This document shows, piece by piece, positions 36,047 through 44,684 of a DNA stretch of 64,000 bases. The notes under the pieces were generated by a model. That model made no database searches, was not told the origin of the DNA, and was given only the letters and a program-made list of their open reading frames with translations. This DNA is from Thiovibrio sp964588325 (GTDB lineage: Bacteria > Desulfobacterota > Desulfobulbia > Desulfobulbales > Desulfurivibrionaceae): positions 62,001 to 126,000 of the forward strand of contig CAZPOR010000004.1 of the NCBI GenBank assembly GCA_964588325.1, written 5' to 3'. Position 1 is the first letter of the stretch, and the number at the start of each line of letters is the position of its first letter. Both the position numbers and the translations under genes were made by a program.

Positions 36047-37747
36047 CTAGACCAGCAGCATCTCTGTGGTGGCCTTACCGGCAGGAACCATGGGGTACAC
36101 GCCTTCTTCCCTGGCAATGACAAAGTCCATGAACACAGTATTATTAATTTTCAAGGCCTCCCGGATAACCGGCTCGACCTCGCTGGGCTTGATCGCCCGC
36201 AGTCCCACCGCTCCATAGGCCTCGGCCACCTTGACAAAATCCGGAGCGACTTCCATGACCGTGGAGGAATACTGCTTATTATAGAACAGCTCCTGCCACT
36301 GGCGAACCATGCCCAGGTAGCCATTATTCAGGATGGCTACCTTGACCGGCAGTTTTTCCTGCCTGCAGGTGGCCAGCTCCTGGATGTTCATCTGGATGGA
36401 ACCGTCGCCGGCGATGTCGATAACCACCTTGTCCGGCGCTGCCATCTGGGCGCCGATGGCGGCGGGAAAGCCATAGCCCATGACACCGAGGCCACCGGAA
36501 GTGGCCCACTGGCGAGGCTTGTTGAAATGATAGAACTGGGCGGTCCACATCTGGTGCTGGCCGACCTCGGTGGTGATGATCGCATCGCCGCCGGTCACTT
36601 CATGCAGCTTCTGGATGACAAACTGGGGTTTGATGATATCGGTTTCCTCGACATAGCCCAGGGGATGTTTATTCTTCCATTCCCGGATCTGCTCATGCCA
36701 GGAGCGGTGTTTTTCCGCGCACTCCTTGGCATTGAAATCCTTGCTCCGGGCAAACCAGGCATTGATGGCAACAAGCGCGTGCTTGCAGTCAGCCACAATG
36801 GGGATATCCACCCGGACATTTTTGCTGATGGAGGAAGGATCGACATCAATATGAATGATCTCGGCGTGGGGGGCAAAGGCGTCCACCCGGCCGGTCACCC
36901 GGTCGTCGAAACGGGCGCCGACCGCGATCAGCAGATCGCAGTTGGCCACGGCCATATTTGCGAAATAGGTCCCGTGCATACCCAGCATGCCCATGGACAA
37001 AGGATCCGTCCCCGGAAAACCGCCCAAACCCATCAGGGTCATGGTGACGGGGCAGTCCAGTCTCCTGGCAAGTTCGGTCAGCTCCTCGTTGGAATTGGAA
37101 AGGATGACTCCGCCACCTGCGTAGATCACCGGCTTTTTCGCTTTGAGCATTGCCTGGCAGGCTTTTTCGATCTGACCGGGATGCGGCTCGTAGGTCGGCT
37201 TGTACGTCCGCATGGTGATAGGCTTAACCTCGGGATAGGATATCCGGGTGGCCAGAACATCCTTGGGCAGGTCAACGAGCACAGGGCCTGGGCGGCCGGT
37301 CTTGGCCAGATGAAAGGCCTCCCGGATAATGGGAACCAGTTCCTCGGCGTCTTTCACCAGATAGTTATGCTTGGTGATAGGCCGGGTAATCCCGACAATA
37401 TCGACTTCCTGGAAGGCATCGTTGCCAATCAGCTTGGTCGGCACCTGCCCGGTGAAAACCACCAGGGGAATCGAGTCCATGTAGGCCGAGGCAATTCCGG
37501 TAACCGCATTGGTGGCGCCGGGCCCGGAGGTCACCAGGGCGACGCCGACCTCGCCCTTCACCCGCCCGTACGCATCGGCGGCATGGACCGCGGCCTGCTC
37601 ATGCCGGGTCAAAACGTGATGGACCTTGTCATTTTTCATCAACTCGTCATAGACATCGATGAGTGCCCCGCCGGGATAGCCGAAGATAATCTCAACGCCA
37701 TGTTCTTCCAGGCACTTGATGAAGGCCTGTGCTCCTGTGAGTTTCAT
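36047..37747 (-). CDS. ilvB: Acetolactate synthase large subunit
   Basis: A thiamine-diphosphate enzyme of 566 residues that makes acetolactate or acetohydroxybutyrate for branched-chain amino acids. Motifs are EIIFGYPGGALIDVYDEL, TRHEQAAVHAADAYGR (catalytic Glu), FQEVDIVGITRPITKHN and the ThDP pocket GDGSIQMNIQELATCRQEKLPVKVAILNNGYLGMVRQWQ. The ATG at 37747 has an AAGGA site; the frame is open upstream through the leader. A strong promoter lies at 37863-37890. Confidence 0.97.
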   Translation of the reverse strand: MKLTGAQAFIKCLEEHGVEIIFGYPGGALIDVYDELMKNDKVHHVLTRHEQAAVHAADAYGRVKGEVGVALVTSGPGATNAVTGIASAYMDSIPLVVFTGQVPTKLIGNDAFQEVDIVGITRPITKHNYLVKDAEELVPIIREAFHLAKTGRPGPVLVDLPKDVLATRISYPEVKPITMRTYKPTYEPHPGQIEKACQAMLKAKKPVIYAGGGVILSNSNEELTELARRLDCPVTMTLMGLGGFPGTDPLSMGMLGMHGTYFANMAVANCDLLIAVGARFDDRVTGRVDAFAPHAEIIHIDVDPSSISKNVRVDIPIVADCKHALVAINAWFARSKDFNAKECAEKHRSWHEQIREWKNKHPLGYVEETDIIKPQFVIQKLHEVTGGDAIITTEVGQHQMWTAQFYHFNKPRQWATSGGLGVMGYGFPAAIGAQMAAPDKVVIDIAGDGSIQMNIQELATCRQEKLPVKVAILNNGYLGMVRQWQELFYNKQYSSTVMEVAPDFVKVAEAYGAVGLRAIKPSEVEPVIREALKINNTVFMDFVIAREEGVYPMVPAGKATTEMLLV

Positions 37748-37862
37748 GCTCTGTTCCTTACCTTTGAATTCAATGCGTCTTCCGATGAAAATCGGAGATA
37801 AACCAATATATACCGTGCGTTGCCGTGTACAGGCCAAAACCTTACAAAACAGGGAATTTTGA

Positions 37863-37890
37863 AATATATTCTGAATATATTTCTTGTCAA
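37863..37890 (-). promoter_or_regulatory. Sigma-70-type promoter for ilvBN
   Basis: A consensus -35 TTGACA (37885-37890), a 16-base spacer and -10 TATATT (37863-37868). The leader is about 110 bases and contains a small TCCGAT/ATCGGA hairpin (37781-37796). I found no branched-chain-rich leader peptide, so no classical attenuator. Confidence 0.7.
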
Positions 37891-37965
37891 GCACGTTTCT
37901 GGCTTATGACCGAAAGAGATCGCCAAAAGAGAAATCCGCGATTCGTTTTCCGTCTCGGGCGGAGA

Positions 37966-38832
37966 TTACAGCTCCCTGCTGGTTAACGGCAACACCGGAG
38001 ACTGCCGCGGAAAAACCCCGAGACGGTGCCCCCGCTCCAGAAATTCACGCACCGCGCCGACACCTTCTTCGCCCAGATCAAGCGAAAAAGGATTCACATA
38101 GAGCCCGATATGGTCCTTGATAACCGAGTCGTCAAGTTCCTGGGCGTGTTGCCGGATATAGACCATGCCCGCCTCCGGACTGGCAAAGGCAGAAGCAACG
38201 CTGGCCCGGACACACCGGTCAATGGCCTGAATCTTTTCCTTGCCCAGGGAACGCTTTGCCGCGATGCCGCCCAACGGGAGAGGGAAGCCCGTCTCCTGCT
38301 CCCACCAGACCCCGAGATCCTGGAGCAACCGCAACCCATGCGCCTGAAAGGTAAAACGGCTTTCGTGGATGATCACTCCGGCATCGACCTCGCCCGCCAC
38401 AATGGCCGGCATGATCGTGTCAAAACGCATCACCTTGGTCGTCAGGGGAACAGGGGAATACATGTGCAACAGCAGGGCCGCTGTGGTGTGCCTGCCTGGA
38501 ATGGCAATGGTCAGCCGGGGCAGCTCGTCTGGAGAAATTTTTTTCCCCGCCACCAGCAAGGGGCCGCAGCCGCGCCCAAGGGCACTTCCGGCCGTGAGCA
38601 GGATATACCGGTCAAGGACATGTCCCAAGGCGTGGAACGAAAGCTTGGTCACGTCAAGACGCCCGGCAAGCGCCCATTCGTTCAGGCTTTCGACATCGGC
38701 AAGGATTGCGGCGTCAAAATTTAAAGAACCGGGGCAAGCCTGCCCATGCACCAGGGCGTGAAAGATGAACGTATCGTTGGGGCACGGAGAAAAGCCGAGG
38801 GTGAGTCTGTTTGTTTCTGCAAGAAGTGACAC
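37966..38832 (-). CDS. mqnD: 1,4-dihydroxy-6-naphthoate synthase MqnD
   Basis: MqnD splits cyclic dehypoxanthinyl futalosine to 1,4-dihydroxy-6-naphthoate, the last ring-forming step of the futalosine pathway. The 288-residue protein has LTLGFSPCPNDTFIFHALVHG at the start, ESLNEWALAGRLDVTKLSFHA and VDAGVIIHESRFTF, all diagnostic. The likely start is the GTG at 38832, 16 bases past the mqnB stop; the open frame upstream reaches into mqnB and is not believable. No good terminator is visible downstream. Confidence 0.92.
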   Translation of the reverse strand: MSLLAETNRLTLGFSPCPNDTFIFHALVHGQACPGSLNFDAAILADVESLNEWALAGRLDVTKLSFHALGHVLDRYILLTAGSALGRGCGPLLVAGKKISPDELPRLTIAIPGRHTTAALLLHMYSPVPLTTKVMRFDTIMPAIVAGEVDAGVIIHESRFTFQAHGLRLLQDLGVWWEQETGFPLPLGGIAAKRSLGKEKIQAIDRCVRASVASAFASPEAGMVYIRQHAQELDDSVIKDHIGLYVNPFSLDLGEEGVGAVREFLERGHRLGVFPRQSPVLPLTSREL

Positions 38833-38848
38833 GGATTTTCTGCCTGGT

Positions 38849-39496
38849 TCAGATGGGGGCGAGGTGATCGACGAGCAAGGAAACAACCTGCCCACATCTT
38901 TGCACGGCCGCGGCAAGCTGCCAGTTCGCCGGATTACGGTCTTCCACCATGTTGCTGACGCAACGGACTTCAAGGCAAGGAACGGCAAACTCTTCGCAAA
39001 CCCTGGCCACTGCCGCGCCCTCCATGTTCTCGCACAGGCCGTTATGGGCAGCGCGCAACATGGCGCCACGCCTTGCCGTGGCGCTGGCCCCATTGACCGT
39101 TACGAACACGCCTTTTTTGCTGGTGTAATCATGCGTTCCGAGTATTTCACCGGCCTGGGCAAAACACCTCGGATCAAGGGGGAAAACGGTATTGCCTGCC
39201 AATTGGCCGCCAAAAGGCTCGATGCGTTCTGCGTGGCAGATCCCGAAATCGCCCAGAACTTCACGCTCGGCCAGGCAGATATCAAGCAGATCCGCCCCGG
39301 AACCGCCGTAAGCTCCGGCCACGCCGAAATTAAGAACCAGGGAAACCTCCCCCCGGACCTCACCCAGCCGCCGCGTGAGCCGGACCGCTGTTTCAAGTGG
39401 CCCCACGCCCGCGATAAACAGCGCATGGGGTTGACCGGTCGTTTTCCCGGCCACAGGCAAGGCTTCCATCTCCGTGGCGGCAACGAGAAGAATCAT
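38849..39496 (-). CDS. mqnB: Futalosine hydrolase MqnB
   Basis: A phosphorylase-superfamily nucleosidase of 215 residues that removes hypoxanthine from futalosine. It begins MILLVAATEMEALPV with FIAGVGPLETAVRLTR and has NFGVAGAYGG and CENMEGAAVARVCEEF (the purine/ribose-binding ENMEG). MTA/SAH nucleosidases share the fold; pairing with mqnD and the presence of the deaminase gene support futalosine as substrate. The ATG at 39496 fits the family start. It follows panD by 75 bases. Confidence 0.9.
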   Translation of the reverse strand: MILLVAATEMEALPVAGKTTGQPHALFIAGVGPLETAVRLTRRLGEVRGEVSLVLNFGVAGAYGGSGADLLDICLAEREVLGDFGICHAERIEPFGGQLAGNTVFPLDPRCFAQAGEILGTHDYTSKKGVFVTVNGASATARRGAMLRAAHNGLCENMEGAAVARVCEEFAVPCLEVRCVSNMVEDRNPANWQLAAAVQRCGQVVSLLVDHLAPI

Positions 39497-39571
39497 GGGC
39501 GTCTGCCGGAAAAAAAACGGCACGGACCAGCAACACGGCACGGCAGGCCGAAACAGCAATCCACCGGAAAA

Positions 39572-39961
39572 CTACCCGCGGTACGGATGTTGCGCCTCCT
39601 CGACATGCATCACCTTCTTGATCAGGTTGCCCTTGTCAAGCACCACTATCCTGGGCTTGTATCCGGCAAGTTCTTCCGGGGCGTACAAGGCATAGCTGAC
39701 AATGATAATGAGATCTCCGGCCATCCCCTTGCGGGCAGCCGCGCCATTAAGGCCAATCATCCCGGATCCGGCCTTCCCTTCGATCACATAGGTGTCAAAA
39801 CGCTCGCCGTTGTTGATGTTGTAGATGTTGACTCGCTCATAGGGGAACAGGCCAACGGCGTCCATCAAATCCCTGTCCACCGTGAGACTGCCCTCATAGT
39901 TGAGATCCGCCTCGATCACCGTGGCCCGGTGAATCTTTGATTTTAACATGTATTGCAGCAT
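39572..39961 (-). CDS. panD: Aspartate 1-decarboxylase
   Basis: A pyruvoyl enzyme that makes beta-alanine for pantothenate. In the 129-residue frame starting at 39961, the self-cleavage site YEGSLTVD falls exactly at Gly24-Ser25, as in E. coli, which supports this ATG over the one four codons later. GLFPYERVNIYNINNGERFDTYVIEG is also conserved. panC ends 10 bases upstream. Confidence 0.96.
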   Translation of the reverse strand: MLQYMLKSKIHRATVIEADLNYEGSLTVDRDLMDAVGLFPYERVNIYNINNGERFDTYVIEGKAGSGMIGLNGAAARKGMAGDLIIIVSYALYAPEELAGYKPRIVVLDKGNLIKKVMHVEEAQHPYRG

Positions 39962-39971
39962 TGTCGTTCTC

Positions 39972-40820
39972 TCAGTGTTCTTCAAAAAGGGTATCGTTGT
40001 CGATCAAGCGAGTCGCTCCGGCCTTTATGGCCAAAGCCAGCACCACGCCTTTTTGCAACACGGCCAGGGGCCGCAAAGTCGCCTGATCAACAAGGCTTGC
40101 ATACTCAATGGTCACTGCTTCCTGCTGCAACAACCACTCCACTTCCTGCAACAGAATCTCCGCCTCAACCAGCCCTTCGCGTACCCGCCTTCTCGCGTGG
40201 GCTATGGCCCGGGAAAGACAAAGCGCCGCCTGCCGTTCCGGGCCGGAGAGATAGGTGTTCCGGGAACTCATGGCCAGGCCGTCCGGTTCCCGGACAATGG
40301 GGTGTCCGATGATCTCCACATCCCAATTGAGATCAGCCACCATTCTCATGATCACCGCAAGCTGCTGAAAATCCTTTTTGCCGAAAACAGCGCACCGCGG
40401 CTTGATGATGTGAAAAAGCTTGGCGACCACGGTGGTCACGCCGGCAAAATGCCCCGGACGGCTCGCACCGCACAGGACATCGGTCAGGCCGGAGACCATC
40501 ACCCTGGTGCTTGCTTCCGGCGGATACATATCCTGGACCCCGGGAGCAAAAAGCACATCCACCCCCTCGGCCTCCGCGAGCCGACAATCCCGGGAAAAAT
40601 CACGGGGATACGTGCCAAGGTCTTCGTTGGCTCCAAACTGAATCGGGTTGACAAACAGACTCACCACCGTACAGTCGGCCTTCGCTTTGGCCGTGCGCAT
40701 CAAGCGCAGGTGCCCCTCATGAAAAAACCCCATGGTGGGCACCAAACCGATTGTCTGCCCTGCGGCAATAATCCTGTTTGCCCAGGCCGTCATCGCGGCC
40801 GGCGTGCGGATGATCTCCAT
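39972..40820 (-). CDS. panC: Pantothenate synthetase
   Basis: It joins pantoate and beta-alanine with ATP. The 282-residue protein has the ATP-binding VPTMGFFHEGHLRLMRTAKA (HxGH), SLFVNPIQFGANEDLGTYPR, VVAKLFHIIKPRCAVFGKKDFQQL and GLAMSSRNTYLS. panD follows immediately, giving both halves of the final pantothenate step. panB is not in the window. Confidence 0.97.
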   Translation of the reverse strand: MEIIRTPAAMTAWANRIIAAGQTIGLVPTMGFFHEGHLRLMRTAKAKADCTVVSLFVNPIQFGANEDLGTYPRDFSRDCRLAEAEGVDVLFAPGVQDMYPPEASTRVMVSGLTDVLCGASRPGHFAGVTTVVAKLFHIIKPRCAVFGKKDFQQLAVIMRMVADLNWDVEIIGHPIVREPDGLAMSSRNTYLSGPERQAALCLSRAIAHARRRVREGLVEAEILLQEVEWLLQQEAVTIEYASLVDQATLRPLAVLQKGVVLALAIKAGATRLIDNDTLFEEH

Positions 40821-40864
40821 GGCTCAATACTTCCCGCGTCGTGTTCCCGAGGCACAGCCGGGGG

Positions 40865-41539
40865 CTAAAGCCGCTCCAGCTTTGCCTGCACCTTGTCCTT
40901 GACCTCGGGAGAAACACCCTCGTCGGCCAGCACCTTGCCGTACATCTCTTTTGCCTGGGGCAGGTCCTTCTGCAACTCATGAATTCTGCCCATGGCCAAA
41001 TAGGACTCCCCGGCAAACCCCTTGATCTCCGCCAAGCGCTGATAGGCGGCAAGGGCTTCCGGCAGTGCATTTTTATGTTCATAGGCCTGGGCCAGACTCA
41101 ATTGCACCAGGGGAAAGGCCGGACTCGAGACGGAGAGATCATCGCGGAGCGCCAGATACGCCTTGACTGCCTCGTCATACTGCTGCGCATCAAGGGCCAT
41201 ATGTCCCAGTTCGACCTTTGCCCACATGGCTGAGCCGGTGCGCCCATAATCGTCAAGAACCTTCTGAAGAAGAACCTTGCGCTGTGCAGGCTCCCCCTGC
41301 TCAATGGCCTTGGACAGCAAAGCGGCGGCCCGATCATTTTGCCTGGCAAGGTAATAATTCAGGGATGACCAACCAACAATTGCCAGCACGCAACACAACA
41401 CGGCGATTACCAGGTTCCGCCTGTTCTCGCGGATAAACCGGATGGCCTTGGGAGGCAGATTGAGCTCTTCGAGCAATCCATGCTTCTGCAAAGGCTTATT
41501 TAGAATTTCTTGTTGCAAATAGGTGTTTTGCTCGGACAT
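40865..41539 (-). CDS. Single-pass membrane TPR protein (YfgM-like)
   Basis: A 224-residue protein with a cytoplasmic N-terminus, one membrane helix (RNLVIAVLCCVLAIVGWSSLNYYLA, about residues 41-65) and a periplasmic region of TPR-like helical pairs (AMWAKVELGHMALDAQQYDEAVKAYLAL; VQLSLAQAYEHKNALPEALAAYQRL; SYLAMGRIHELQKDLPQAKEMY). The layout is that of YfgM, a partner of envelope chaperones. GAGGGG precedes the ATG. It heads the panC-panD-mqnB-mqnD group; a functional link is not evident. Confidence 0.75.
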   Translation of the reverse strand: MSEQNTYLQQEILNKPLQKHGLLEELNLPPKAIRFIRENRRNLVIAVLCCVLAIVGWSSLNYYLARQNDRAAALLSKAIEQGEPAQRKVLLQKVLDDYGRTGSAMWAKVELGHMALDAQQYDEAVKAYLALRDDLSVSSPAFPLVQLSLAQAYEHKNALPEALAAYQRLAEIKGFAGESYLAMGRIHELQKDLPQAKEMYGKVLADEGVSPEVKDKVQAKLERL

Positions 41540-41744
41540 GCCTCAACCCCTCAGCGTTACACTGTGCTAGCGTTTTGTATCCTGAAACAACAAAATGTGC
41601 CGACACTATACCTTTTACGCCCAAAAAAAGCATCCGTCATTTTATGGCCCTGCTGGCCGCATGGGAAGCCGGGCGAGGGGAATTGCCCACTATCAAAAAA
41701 CAAAAAACTTGTCCCTTCCGGGTTTACCATGCTAGGAAGTGAAC

Positions 41745-43085
41745 ATGCAGAGCACAGCCAAGGATCATATCCAAACAGTCAGCGAGCTTACCCAATCAAT
41801 CCGCGGGGTGCTTGAAGTTTCCTTTCCCTTTGTGACCGTGGCCGGGGAGATTTCCAACCTGCGTTGTCCGCACTCCGGCCACCTCTATTTTACCCTCAAG
41901 GATAAAACCGCCCAAATAAAAACAGTGCTCTTCAAACCCCAGCAGCGCTATCTCCCCTGCACCCCGGCGGACGGCATGCAGGTGATTTGCCGGGGGCGCA
42001 TCTCGCTGTATGAAGCGCGCGGCGAATACCAGCTCATTGTGGACGTTCTTGCGGCACAGGGGGCGGGAGCGTTGCAGCTCGCCTTTGACCTGCTCAAAAG
42101 CAAATTGGCCGGCGAAGGCCTTTTTGCCGAAGAACGCAAAAGGCCCCTGCCGCTGCTGCCCGAAAAAATAGCTCTTATCACCTCGCCCAGCGGGGCGGCG
42201 GTGCATGACTTTCTCAGCATGGCTCAAAAAAGATGCGCCGCAGTGCCGGTGGAGATCATCCCCGTCCGGGTGCAGGGGCCCGGGGCCGTGGAAGATATCA
42301 TCGAGGCCATCGCCCTCTGCAACGAACGAGGGCAAAACGATGTGCTCGTGCTCTGCCGGGGCGGCGGCTCCCTGGAAGACCTGTGGACCTTCAATGAGGA
42401 AAAGCTTGCCCGGGCCATTGCCGACTCGCGCATCCCGGTTGTCTCGGCAATCGGCCACGAGGTCGACTTCACCATTGCCGATCTGGTTGCGGACCTCCGG
42501 GCCCCCACGCCAACCGGTGCGGCCGAGATGGTTGTCCCCAGCCGCATTCAGTTGTCCGCCCAACTGCACAACCTCACCCGTCGGCTCACAAAAACGGTTA
42601 CGGACAGGCTGGCGTTTTTCCGTGGGGCCATTGAAACCCACCGGAAGATACTGGGCGACCCCACCTCTGTGCTTGACCAGTTCCGCCTGACAACAGATCA
42701 TGCACTGGCCTCCCTGCAATTCGCTTTTTCCACCGCCATCCACCAACGCCAGCTCGCCCTGGCCAGATTCAGCCAAATCCTTGCCAGCCATAGCCCCCGA
42801 CAGCGCCTGGAATATCAGCAGCAATGGGTTCATGAACTGCGCAGGCGCTTGATCCTGGCCATGCTTCGCCAGCACGAACGCAAGCGCGCGGCATTGGGAA
42901 AAAACGCCGGCCTTCTGCATGCCATAAGTCCGCTGGCGGTTCTTGGCAGAGGCTACAGTATTGCGCAGCGAAAAAATGGAGTTGTCGTGCGGAGCAGCAC
43001 AGAAGTGCAGCCGGGGGAAAAGATCAGCGTCACCCTTGGCCACGGCGGGATCGACTGCGAGGTGAAAAAAACATGGCCCGGCTGA
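41745..43085 (+). CDS. xseA: Exodeoxyribonuclease VII large subunit
   Basis: The catalytic subunit of single-strand exonuclease VII, 446 residues. The OB-fold start TVSELTQSIRGVLEVSFPFVTVAGEISNLRCPHSGHLYFTLKD is characteristic, followed by the nuclease domain with ALITSPSGAAVHDFL, DVLVLCRGGGSLEDLWTFNEE, PVVSAIGHEVDFTIADLVADLRAPTPTGAAEM and the C-terminal coiled coil and LGRGYSIAQ. The ATG at 41745 has AGGAAG 5 bases upstream. xseB is not here; it is often next to ispA, left of this window. Confidence 0.96.
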   Translation: MQSTAKDHIQTVSELTQSIRGVLEVSFPFVTVAGEISNLRCPHSGHLYFTLKDKTAQIKTVLFKPQQRYLPCTPADGMQVICRGRISLYEARGEYQLIVDVLAAQGAGALQLAFDLLKSKLAGEGLFAEERKRPLPLLPEKIALITSPSGAAVHDFLSMAQKRCAAVPVEIIPVRVQGPGAVEDIIEAIALCNERGQNDVLVLCRGGGSLEDLWTFNEEKLARAIADSRIPVVSAIGHEVDFTIADLVADLRAPTPTGAAEMVVPSRIQLSAQLHNLTRRLTKTVTDRLAFFRGAIETHRKILGDPTSVLDQFRLTTDHALASLQFAFSTAIHQRQLALARFSQILASHSPRQRLEYQQQWVHELRRRLILAMLRQHERKRAALGKNAGLLHAISPLAVLGRGYSIAQRKNGVVVRSSTEVQPGEKISVTLGHGGIDCEVKKTWPG

Positions 43086-43115
43086 GCCTGCGTAGATAAT
43101 TGCAGCTAATTTTCC

Positions 43116-43151
43116 ACAAAAAAACGGCTTGCGAAAAATCCGCAAGCCGTT
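43116..43151 (-). terminator. Rho-independent terminator after tRNA-Pro
   Basis: A perfect 11-bp stem (43123-43133 with 43141-43151) followed on the minus strand by seven Ts. It lies 8 bases past the tRNA 3' end. Confidence 0.9.
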
Positions 43152-43159
43152 GCTATTAC

Positions 43160-43236
43160 TGGTCGGGATGAGAGGATTCGAACCTCCGACCCCGTGCTCC
43201 CGAAGCACGTGCTCTACCAGGCTGAGCCACATCCCG
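43160..43236 (-). tRNA. tRNA-Pro (anticodon CGG)
   Basis: A 77-base tRNA with an encoded CCA end. The acceptor stem CGGGATG/CATCCCG is perfect with discriminator A. The anticodon arm CGTGC-TTCGGGA-GCACG shows CGG, reading proline codon CCG. The D arm has GGCTCAGCCTGGTAGAGC and the T arm GTCGGAGGTTCGAATCCTC. It decodes from the minus strand, between a promoter (43295-43323) and a terminator. Confidence 0.98.
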
Positions 43237-43294
43237 ACATTATAAGCCTACTCACAATTCCCGCCGTTGATTCCAGCCGGAGAATTGTGGACCA

Positions 43295-43323
43295 TATGTA
43301 CCCAGAGTTTTTAGGGGCGTCAA
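43295..43323 (-). promoter_or_regulatory. Probable promoter for tRNA-Pro
   Basis: -35 TTGACG (43318-43323), a 17-base spacer and -10 TACATA (43295-43300). The predicted start is about 50 bases before the tRNA. The -35 touches the T-tract of the HU terminator. Confidence 0.45.
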
Positions 43324-43367
43324 CAAAAAAGAAGGCAGGCACTCCCTTCTGAAGGAGAACCTGCCTT
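43324..43367 (-). terminator. Rho-independent terminator after the HU gene
   Basis: AAGGCAGG/CCTGCCTT arms with a second inner stem (CTCC-TT/AA-GGAG), followed on the minus strand by TTCTTTTTTG. It is 37 bases past the HU stop. Confidence 0.85.
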
Positions 43368-43404
43368 GTCTGATCAACAGATACAGCGACTGATGAAAAT
43401 CAGT

Positions 43405-43677
43405 TTACTTTACTGATTCGGCAAGCTTGCTGCCGGGCTTAAAGCGAGCTACTTTGCGAGCCTTGATGGTGATGGCCTTTCCGGTCTGAGGATTGCGACC
43501 CTGACGGGCGGCCCTCTTGGTCACGGAAAATGTGCCAAACCCAACCAGGGTTACCTTGTCGCCCTTCTTCAAGGCGGTGGTAACTGCGGCCAGCATGCCA
43601 CCAAGGGTTTTCTCTGCTGCAGCCTTGCTGATACCGCCAGCCTTTGCCATGTTCTCGACTAATTCACTTTTGTTCAT
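43405..43677 (-). CDS. hup: HU-family nucleoid protein
   Basis: A 90-residue DNA-bending protein. It begins MNKSELVENMAKAGGISKAAAEKTL, has VTLVGFGTFSVTKRAARQGRNPQTGKAI (the intercalating-proline arm) and ends VARFKPGSKLAESVK. The ATG at 43677 has AGGAGAGG just upstream; the frame is open further upstream but that part is not protein-like. IHF subunits are related, but the K-rich tail and lack of IHF signatures fit HU. It is monocistronic. Confidence 0.96.
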   Translation of the reverse strand: MNKSELVENMAKAGGISKAAAEKTLGGMLAAVTTALKKGDKVTLVGFGTFSVTKRAARQGRNPQTGKAITIKARKVARFKPGSKLAESVK

Positions 43678-43750
43678 TCCTCTCCTTCCTCCTCGTGAAT
43701 TTAGAGATTCTCTGCCTTCTACAAGCACCGTAATCAGTTGCCTTAGGGGC

Positions 43751-43779
43751 GATTTAAACTTATGTGTGCTGATTGTCAA
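43751..43779 (-). promoter_or_regulatory. Probable promoter for the HU gene
   Basis: A consensus -35 TTGACA (43774-43779), a 17-base spacer and a weak -10 TAAATC (43751-43756), with a leader of about 70 bases. A second TTGACA lies 21 bases further upstream as part of a direct repeat. Confidence 0.45.
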
Positions 43780-43808
43780 ACAAAAAAAAGCGTCTGTCAA
43801 ACAAAAAA
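43774..43808 (-). repeat. Tandem direct repeat upstream of the HU gene
   Basis: Two perfect copies of TGTCAAACAAAAAA (43774-43787 and 43795-43808) with a 21-base period, which is two helical turns. Each copy contains TTGACA on the minus strand. It may be a duplicated protein-binding site or a duplicated -35 region. Confidence 0.6.
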
Positions 43809-43881
43809 TGCGATGAAATAAGAAAAAAAACGACCTCCCGCTGCATTTTTTCCTGCCATCCCGGCCCACGGATCACCCCAT

Positions 43882-44673
43882 TCAATCCGGCCGCCCCTGT
43901 TGGTTAATTAAAACCTTATGCAGTCCCAGCGACAAAAAATAGCTCTTAACCACTGAAAAAACGCGCTTATTTTGCATCCTCGACACATCCATTTTTACAA
44001 CAAAAATGGTTGCGGTCTCTCCGGCAAGGCGCACCCGTACACCCATGAACCCCATTTTTTGCAGCAACGCTTCACACCGGGCCACCAGCAAAATTTTTTC
44101 CCTGGTGATGGGTTCATATTGCGATATTCGTGTTGCCAGGCACGATGATGAATGCACATTCCAGGTTGACAAAAAAAATTCCTTGCTGAGCAACCGAATC
44201 TCGTCCTTGGTAAAACCAAGGTCAGCTAAAGGAGTCCGCACCTGCAGTTCGGCAACAGCCTGTAACCCTGGCCGGTCCTGGCCGAGATCGTCAAGATTGG
44301 TGCCATCGAAGAGAGCCGCCCCCACTGGAAAGGATGGATCAGCCAGAAATGTTTGATAGATTTTTTTCTTGCAGTGATAGCAGCGGTCAGGGCCGTTGGC
44401 CGCAAACTCCGGCCAGGTGAGCGGCTCGATTGCCAGGGGATGGAACACGCACCCGCGCTCTGAAATGATGCGCGCAACCCGCTCTGCTTCCAGCGGCGGG
44501 CTGAGCTCTGACTGGGCATGGAAGGCATGCACCAGCGAAGGGCCCAGGGTTGCACAGGCGGCGTGCAGGAGAAAAGAGCTGTCGACCCCTCCGGAAAAGG
44601 CAACAGCAACCTTCTTATGGCGAGAAAATATTCCCTGCAGATCCCTGTATTTTGCCGAGGGCGTTTTTTTCAC
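43882..44673 (-). CDS. larE: LarE-like PP-loop sulfur transferase
   Basis: A 263-residue ATP-dependent sulfur-transfer protein. The PP-loop VAVAFSGGVDSSFLL activates a carboxylate by adenylation. RCYHCKKKIY, FDGTNLDDLGQDRPGLQAV, RTPLADLGFTKDEIRLLSKE and the SSSCLATRI segment (the Cys is at the sacrificial-cysteine position of LarE) match the LarE family. In the lactate racemase system LarE completes the nickel-pincer cofactor, but larB, larC and larA are absent here. The gene starts with GTG 11 bases past the DUF39 gene, so a sulfur-transfer role with that protein is plausible. Confidence 0.82.
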   Translation of the reverse strand: MKKTPSAKYRDLQGIFSRHKKVAVAFSGGVDSSFLLHAACATLGPSLVHAFHAQSELSPPLEAERVARIISERGCVFHPLAIEPLTWPEFAANGPDRCYHCKKKIYQTFLADPSFPVGAALFDGTNLDDLGQDRPGLQAVAELQVRTPLADLGFTKDEIRLLSKEFFLSTWNVHSSSCLATRISQYEPITREKILLVARCEALLQKMGFMGVRVRLAGETATIFVVKMDVSRMQNKRVFSVVKSYFLSLGLHKVLINQQGRPD

Positions 44674-44684
44674 TCCGCGTGCGG

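Noticed and set aside
37748..37862. A transcription attenuator in the ilvB leader
   Set aside because: No leader peptide rich in Ile, Leu or Val and no U-tracted terminator; only one 6-bp hairpin.
41796..43232. A 478-codon open frame antisense to xseA, running into the tRNA
   Set aside because: Its start lies inside the tRNA-Pro gene and the product has no family; xseA is certain on the plus strand.
43239..43244. A perfect TATAAT directly before tRNA-Pro
   Set aside because: It is 3 bases from the tRNA 5' end, so transcription would begin inside the tRNA; the 43295-43323 promoter fits better.
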